The notes under the pieces are model-generated. The model made no database searches. It was not told where the DNA came from and was given only the letters and a program-made list of their open reading frames with translations. Positions 59,161 through 64,000 of a DNA stretch of 64,000 bases are shown here, piece by piece; position 1 is the stretch's first letter; each line of letters opens with the position of its first letter. This DNA is from Humulus lupulus. Its lineage: Eukaryota > Streptophyta > Magnoliopsida > Rosales > Cannabaceae. Where the stretch lies: positions 134,023,701 through 134,087,700 of the forward strand of contig NC_084795.1 of the NCBI RefSeq assembly GCF_963169125.1, written 5' to 3'. A program made the translations under genes and the position numbers.

Positions 59161-59781
59161 CCTTTGACCCAAAATTATTTTTAGCACCTCCACCTAATCA
59201 ACTGATGTAGACCATCATCATTGGAAGCGGAAGCGAATGCTGGTTTGTAATTCAAAATTAGCCTTCATTTTTTCCTATTTTCATAAAACATTAGAGACAA
59301 TAACTATAAATATAACTCTATGAATATTAAAAAACATAATTTTAACTTACATAATCTTGACGATTATCGTCGTTTGCAAAATCACTTGTTGCTTTCTTCC
59401 AGTGGTATTCATTCCATGATTGAATAATGTCCGAGTTCACCCAAAAAATATAACCCAAATGTTTGAGAACATATAATTTCAAAGAAAATAATTTTGATAA
59501 CATTTTAACATTACTTCCAGTGGTTTTCTATTTTTACATCGTCTGTCATATAGATCTTCTCCAATAGCAGCGCCACGACCCTTTCTCTTAGTTGGGACTG
59601 TTGTATTTATTTTGAATAACAATACAGAGAAAATTAGTATCTACAGGATAAAAATATTTAATGATATAAAAGAAAACAAAAAGAAATTACCTGACTCGCA
59701 TGAAGTTGAGATCCTAGTACGATCCAGTGGAGGATCACCGCCAGCGCCTCCAAAGTGGGCTCTAGCTACATGCACTGACAT
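59161..59781 (-). pseudogene. N-terminal exons of the TNPA-like gene of CACTA element 2
   Basis: Exon from the ATG at 59781 to 59691 (MSVHVARAHFGGAGGDPP... STSCES, donor CAG|GTAA) matches the first exon of the element 1 gene. The next exon, about 59605-59519, reads VPTKRKGRGAAIGEDLYDRR. Another, about 59450-59350, reads WVNSDIIQSWNEYHWKK... DNRQDY|GTAAGT and matches the QQDY|GTAAGT border of element 1. The central domain present in element 1 (LVTNKVVGQEDQDF to KSLAAKRHQY) is missing. The next exon is interrupted by the Tekay insertion at 59160. Confidence 0.68.
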
Positions 59782-61310
59782 TTGTTAACTCGATAGTAAT
59801 TTAACTTATAAATTATTTATACTAGCTATTTTATGACGTCTTATAAAGTCTTATGTACCACTAAAAAATTATGATGTTTTATAAGGTCTTATTTTATAAT
59901 GTTTAAGATTAAATATTACTATTCATTTATATTTTAATTATTATTTAATGCAGTATAATTGAAATATATTATTGGTGATTATTTCCGTTCTTAGTTTACA
60001 TATTTTTCAAGATTTTTCATAATTAGTTATTTTTTTAATTATCAAACTTATTTTTTTAATATTTTTTCTAATTCAATTATAAGAAATGTTTAGGTCATTT
60101 CTAAATTTAATTATTAAATATATGAGCATCAAATAAATTTTTTCTAATATCACTAAATTTAATTTAAAATAAATATTTCATTTATTTATCATTTTAAAAT
60201 TTGTAAAGGTAATTTAATCTTTAATATATTTCTTAATTTAATTAATTAAAAATGACAAACTAAAAATTAAATAATTATTTATTATCAATTAATTTTATAA
60301 TGATTCATCCTAACAATACTAAAATTTTGGCAGCATAACAACAATATTCTAACATATCCCCAAAATTTAAAATCCTGCAAATGATACTAGCTAAGAATAT
60401 TCCAAGAGCATTAACAACATATATATTATTAATCAAATTAAAACACTAACATATGATACATTTTTATACACACATTCACAATATATTATTCTACACACAT
60501 ATTAATTGCACGAAACACATCTTATTTTCTACACATATTCACATATTAATTAAAACAACATAATAATAAAAAAAATAACTTGATGCCCCAAAGTTAGAGA
60601 TACACCAGTCAAAAAATTTGCAAAAGATACTTCGTCAATTTCTACGCAAACATAATATACATAGTTATAAAAAAAATAAAAACTAAAAATACATATATAA
60701 ATATATAAATACACTCGTCACACACACATTACATATATATATTTATTAAAAATAATAATATATATACACTCGGCACACACATTATATACATATATATATA
60801 CATACACACAACACACAATTATATATATACAAATATAAATAAAAAAAATAAGTATATATTATCATCACACATATATATTTATAAAATAATAATAATAATA
60901 ATAAACATATATATAAATATATATACACTACACACACAATAAATATTTATACAAAAATAAAAAAACTAAATAAATATATAAATACATATATATATAATGG
61001 GTTAGGAAGAGAAAAAAAATTACCGAAGGTGGTCCGATGGATCCGGGAGCATCATAGTGATCTCCTCCTCGTGGTGGTAGTGGTGGTCCGACTAGCTCCC
61101 TGTCGTGGTGGTGGTGGTCCGACATACCCAATGGTGGTGGTGTGGTGGAGAGAAAGATAGAGAGAGGAAAATTAGGAGAGATTTGAATATAATAGGTTTT
61201 GATTTAGAGATTTGGGGAAAGATTTTGGAAAAATGAAAGGGGTTTAGAGATTTTGGGAAGAAAGAGTTTCTGCGTTTTTTGTTTTGTTTTGTCTAATTTC
61301 AGGTGCAAAT
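59782..61310 (-). other. AT-rich interior of CACTA element 2 with a possible leader exon
   Basis: Mostly AT-rich sequence with TATATA microsatellites (60690-60990). At 61131-61025 on the minus strand a short His/Pro-rich reading frame (MGMSDHHHHDREL) ends at a GTAATT donor-like site, possibly an upstream exon of the TNPA-like gene. No other coding signal. Confidence 0.4.
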
Positions 61311-61564
61311 GACGGAGAAGACAAGAGAATTGGGGTATATATACATATTAGAGGCGACACGTCACCCCTGATAATTTTCACTTAAAAAAATCTACCGCCT
61401 AAATTTCAAACTAGCTTTTGGTCAAAAAAATCTATTTATCAGAGGCGAGTTTTTTCTATATTATGGGGGACTACCCACCTGTTGCCCCTGATTTCTTGTA
61501 TATTAGGGGCGACATAGTGTCGCCCCTAATATTGTCGCCTCTAAAAATGATTTTTCTTGTCGTG

Positions 61565-62011
61565 AGAAAAACTAAAATGATTTCACTAAAGTCAACATTA
61601 GCGAGTTGAATTTTGTTATAGGCACTTAAAATTATCTTTTTGGGTCCAAAGTATTTCTTTGGAGTATATAAAAGCACCCAAAAATTTTGGAGGCATTTGG
61701 AGATGTTTTAGATCGATGTATGGGGTCAAAAGTCAATTGAAGGGGCATTGCATCGCCTGTATTATGATAGCTCAGACAAGCGATGCATCACCTGCAGGAG
61801 GACGATCCATCGCCTGCCAGGCGCGTGTCGCGTGGGTCATCCGTATGGACCCATATAGTTACTTATTTTTGGCTCAAAAACTTATTTTTAAAATGCTCTA
61901 ATATCATTGGTAAAAACTAATGACGATTCATACATTATTTAAGGGATTGATTTGAGATTTTGGTGAATTGATTACTCTCCACTTTCTCTCTCTCTCTCTC
62001 TCTCTCTCTAA
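61565..62011. other. Unassigned sequence with a CT microsatellite
   Basis: No gene was recognised. A TATATAAAA word lies near 61662. A cluster of ATCGCCTG/GCATCACCTG words is at about 61745-61820, and a CT-repeat at about 61985-62009. It may be older repeat debris. Confidence 0.4.
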
Positions 62012-62371
62012 CACTACAAGAAAAGTTGCTTTCAATAAGATCGGAAAAGTATTATGAAATACATACCGTAATACTTTTCAATGTGTTAAGGAAAGCGATG
62101 TTATCGTAATTCAGGGCACTTTGCATAACACTTATCTATGGTTATAGAGAAGTCTTATTTTATAGTCTACAATAGCACTTTTGTTGTGTTATTTTAATAA
62201 ATGGATAAGTGTTTTGTTATGCTATTTATAGTAGATTATATGACACTTTTTGTGACTTATAGACTAGTATTATAATATACTTTACAGTAATAGTTTTGTC
62301 GTGTTATTTTAATTAATGGATAAGCTTTAGATATTGTTCAATATATTAGATTGCATAACAATTTTTTTCTT
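62012..62371 (+). mobile_element. Probable CACTA terminus, truncated
   Basis: CACTACAAGAAAAGTTGCTTT at 62012 matches CACTA ends. It is followed by repeated GTTATAGAGAAGT / AACACTTATC-like subterminal words. The other end is not in the window; an LTR-like sequence begins at about 62372. Confidence 0.4.
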
Positions 62372-64000
62372 TGTAATTACCCAACTATTTATAAGACTTA
62401 GATCATTAAAACTACCAGACATAGCTACTATTTTGGGAAGTATACATAAGAAATAACATAACTTTATTTAAAACCCCAAAATAAATATTGTGCAAAATAC
62501 CAAGTAAATTATGAAAATATAAAATATGGTATGGGTACCCTTTGTTTAATACATAAAAACATAAACCATAAACTTTAATTGCTTAAAAACTAAGTGCGGA
62601 ATTAAAAAAGAAACATAATTCAAAAGACTAAAAAAAAAATAAGTCACCCTCGATCGACACGCAGTCCATTCAATCCATTCATCCTCAACACACAAGTCAA
62701 GCTGTCATGAATCTTTCCGTCTTCCATAAATCATTTCCCTGCATCAAGCTAAAAATAAAGGAATGAGCCTAATGCCCAGCAAGGAAAATCTACTAATAGC
62801 ATACATAAAAAACATAAGACTATAATATAAACATATACCATAAAACATTTGACTATAAAATCGTATATCATATAGGACTACAATATTAATGGTCATTAAC
62901 TCATTAACATGACATGTGATTAACCATCTAGGTCCTCTGTCTACTAATTGAGGTAGGTTAAATCACATGGTAGTATATGATAACCCATCTTGGTCCTCTG
63001 TCTACTAATCGAGGTAGGGTAAATCATAACACTAAATCATGAAAATGATAACAATTCTTGGGGTTTGCTATCTAAGCAACTATAAGCCGCAAGCAACTAT
63101 AAAACATATTTATACATTTACATAGTATAGCATAAACCATATCATAACATAAACATATAAACACATATAATCTATCCTATTTTCCTTGCCAAAAACCGGG
63201 ATATTTGAGAACAAGAATGGGATTAGAACACTCCTAAAAACCAACAGTAAGAATGGTGAGTTTCTAAAGAAAAGAGATGAAAACTAAACTAAACCATCAA
63301 AGAAGAAACTTACCAAGAAGAACCTTAAGCTTTCAAGAGACTTAAACACCTAACCAAGAGTCATAAACAAGAGTTAGGACCTGAAAAGAAAATAAAAGAA
63401 AACTAACGAACTATGAAGAACTGAACTTAGGGATAAGAATACCTTGAATGATCTTATGAATTGATCTAAACCTCGATACTGAAATCTCACTATATCTCAC
63501 TTCCCAAGTGTTTAGAAAATCTTAGAGTGATAAAGCTTTTAACCCAAAAACCCAAGTGTTTCTCTCTATAGTAACACTAGCAACTTGGAGGCTCTGAACA
63601 AATGCTTGAAGAATGAAGAAAATGGCTGAGTACTAAGTCCTATTTATAGAGTTCAAGGAGTAAAACTAATCCCTTTTAATTTGAATAAATAAATGAATTT
63701 AAAATGAAAAAGATTTGAATTTTCGTTCAACAGACACCCAGAACTTGGTCAAAATCGTTCAAAGGCAGATCCAAGTGGTTAAGGCTGTTTTTAAATTTAA
63801 AAATCCTCAAGATTAAAAAATAAAGCACTAGGGGCGGTATATTGCCTACCCTGGGTGATATATCGGATGGACCATTTTCCCGAGCCCCGTTCGAACGTTT
63901 GTGCAAAGTCGACGTGTTTTTCGTATCTTCTGTAGGCGATATATCGGCCCCTATAGCTGTGATATATCGGCATACATTGATATATCAAACACGTATTTGT
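62372..64000 (-). repeat. Tekay-like LTR, reverse orientation, runs off right edge
   Basis: On the minus strand it has a TATA box (CTCTATAAATAGGA, about 63640-63655). Downstream is CCTTGCTGGGCATTAGGCTC, which parallels CTTGCTGGGCTTTGGCTC in the other Tekay LTRs, and a possible LTR end GGTAATTACA at 62372. A 59-bp tandem duplication with GGTCCTCTGTCTACTAAT lies at about 62924-63041. GATATATC recurs four times at 63855-63990. The boundaries are tentative. Confidence 0.45.

Larger units (their letters stand above)
35200..61564 (-). mobile_element. Second CACTA/EnSpm element, internally deleted, hosting nested retrotransposons
   Basis: Termini are CACTACAAGAAAATCC at 35200 and the inverted ATTTTTCTTGTCGTG ending at 61564 (one mismatch to the canonical TAGTG). 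Flanks are ACA and AGA, so a 3-bp TSD is imperfect. Subterminal words are GGGGCGACA / TGTCGCCCCTAAT. Without the Tekay insertion (36010-59160) the element is about 3.2 kb. It encodes only TNPA-like pieces on the minus strand and has no TNP2, so it is a non-autonomous derivative. It starts 51 bp after the end of CACTA element 1. Confidence 0.82.

Noticed and set aside
60690..60990. TATA-like motifs in AT-rich sequence
   Set aside because: They are part of TATATA microsatellites and have no downstream gene in a suitable position.

Overview
The window looks like nuclear DNA of a flowering plant, most likely a eudicot. It contains one intact plant gene with a large AT-rich intron, and almost everything else is plant transposable elements: Ty3/gypsy Tat/Retand and Tekay chromovirus lineages, Ty1/copia, CACTA/EnSpm and a LINE. 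The species cannot be named from the sequence alone. No rRNA, tRNA, CRISPR array or bacterial-type operon was seen.

Layout. 1-2599: 3' part of a Tat/Retand-type retrotransposon with an antisense spliced ORF, a polypurine tract and a 3' LTR. 2600-3540: reverse-oriented fragment of a Tekay-type LTR. 3541-13745: old Tat-type gypsy element on the minus strand with a 117-bp tandem array. It is interrupted by a CACTA-like element (4121-5684, TSD TTT) and by a solo Tekay-type LTR (6119-8845, TSD AGGGC). 13746-19746: 5'-truncated Ty1/copia element on the plus strand, interrupted by a second CACTA-like element (18084-19514, TSD CCC) that holds a long inverted repeat.

20194-24851: the only host gene, a two-exon land-plant glycerol-3-phosphate acyltransferase of about 513 residues with intact phosphatase and acyltransferase motifs. 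A 5'-truncated LINE sits in its intron. 25319-35149: a CACTA/EnSpm transposon (TSD TTA) with degenerate TNP2-like and TNPA-like genes, a solo LTR (TSD CTAAT) and an AT-rich tandem array.

35200-61564: a second, internally deleted CACTA element in reverse orientation. Its TNPA-like gene is split by a Tekay chromovirus (36010-59160), whose gag/pol is in turn split by a young Retand element (38684-53370). This is a three-level nest whose LTR divergences agree with the order of insertion. 61565-64000: unassigned sequence, a probable CACTA terminus and a reverse-oriented Tekay-like LTR running off the window.

The most interesting structure is the antisense gene of the Retand element (about 52.0 to 47.6 kb, minus strand). 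It has its own TATA box, 5' UTR exons and four coding exons with phase-consistent splice sites, and its ATG is assembled across a splice junction. The left-edge element keeps an open version of the same architecture. The right end of the Retand element is also unusual: it carries primer-binding-site bases, lacks a TSD and is associated with a target deletion, which suggests end-joining capture of unprocessed cDNA.
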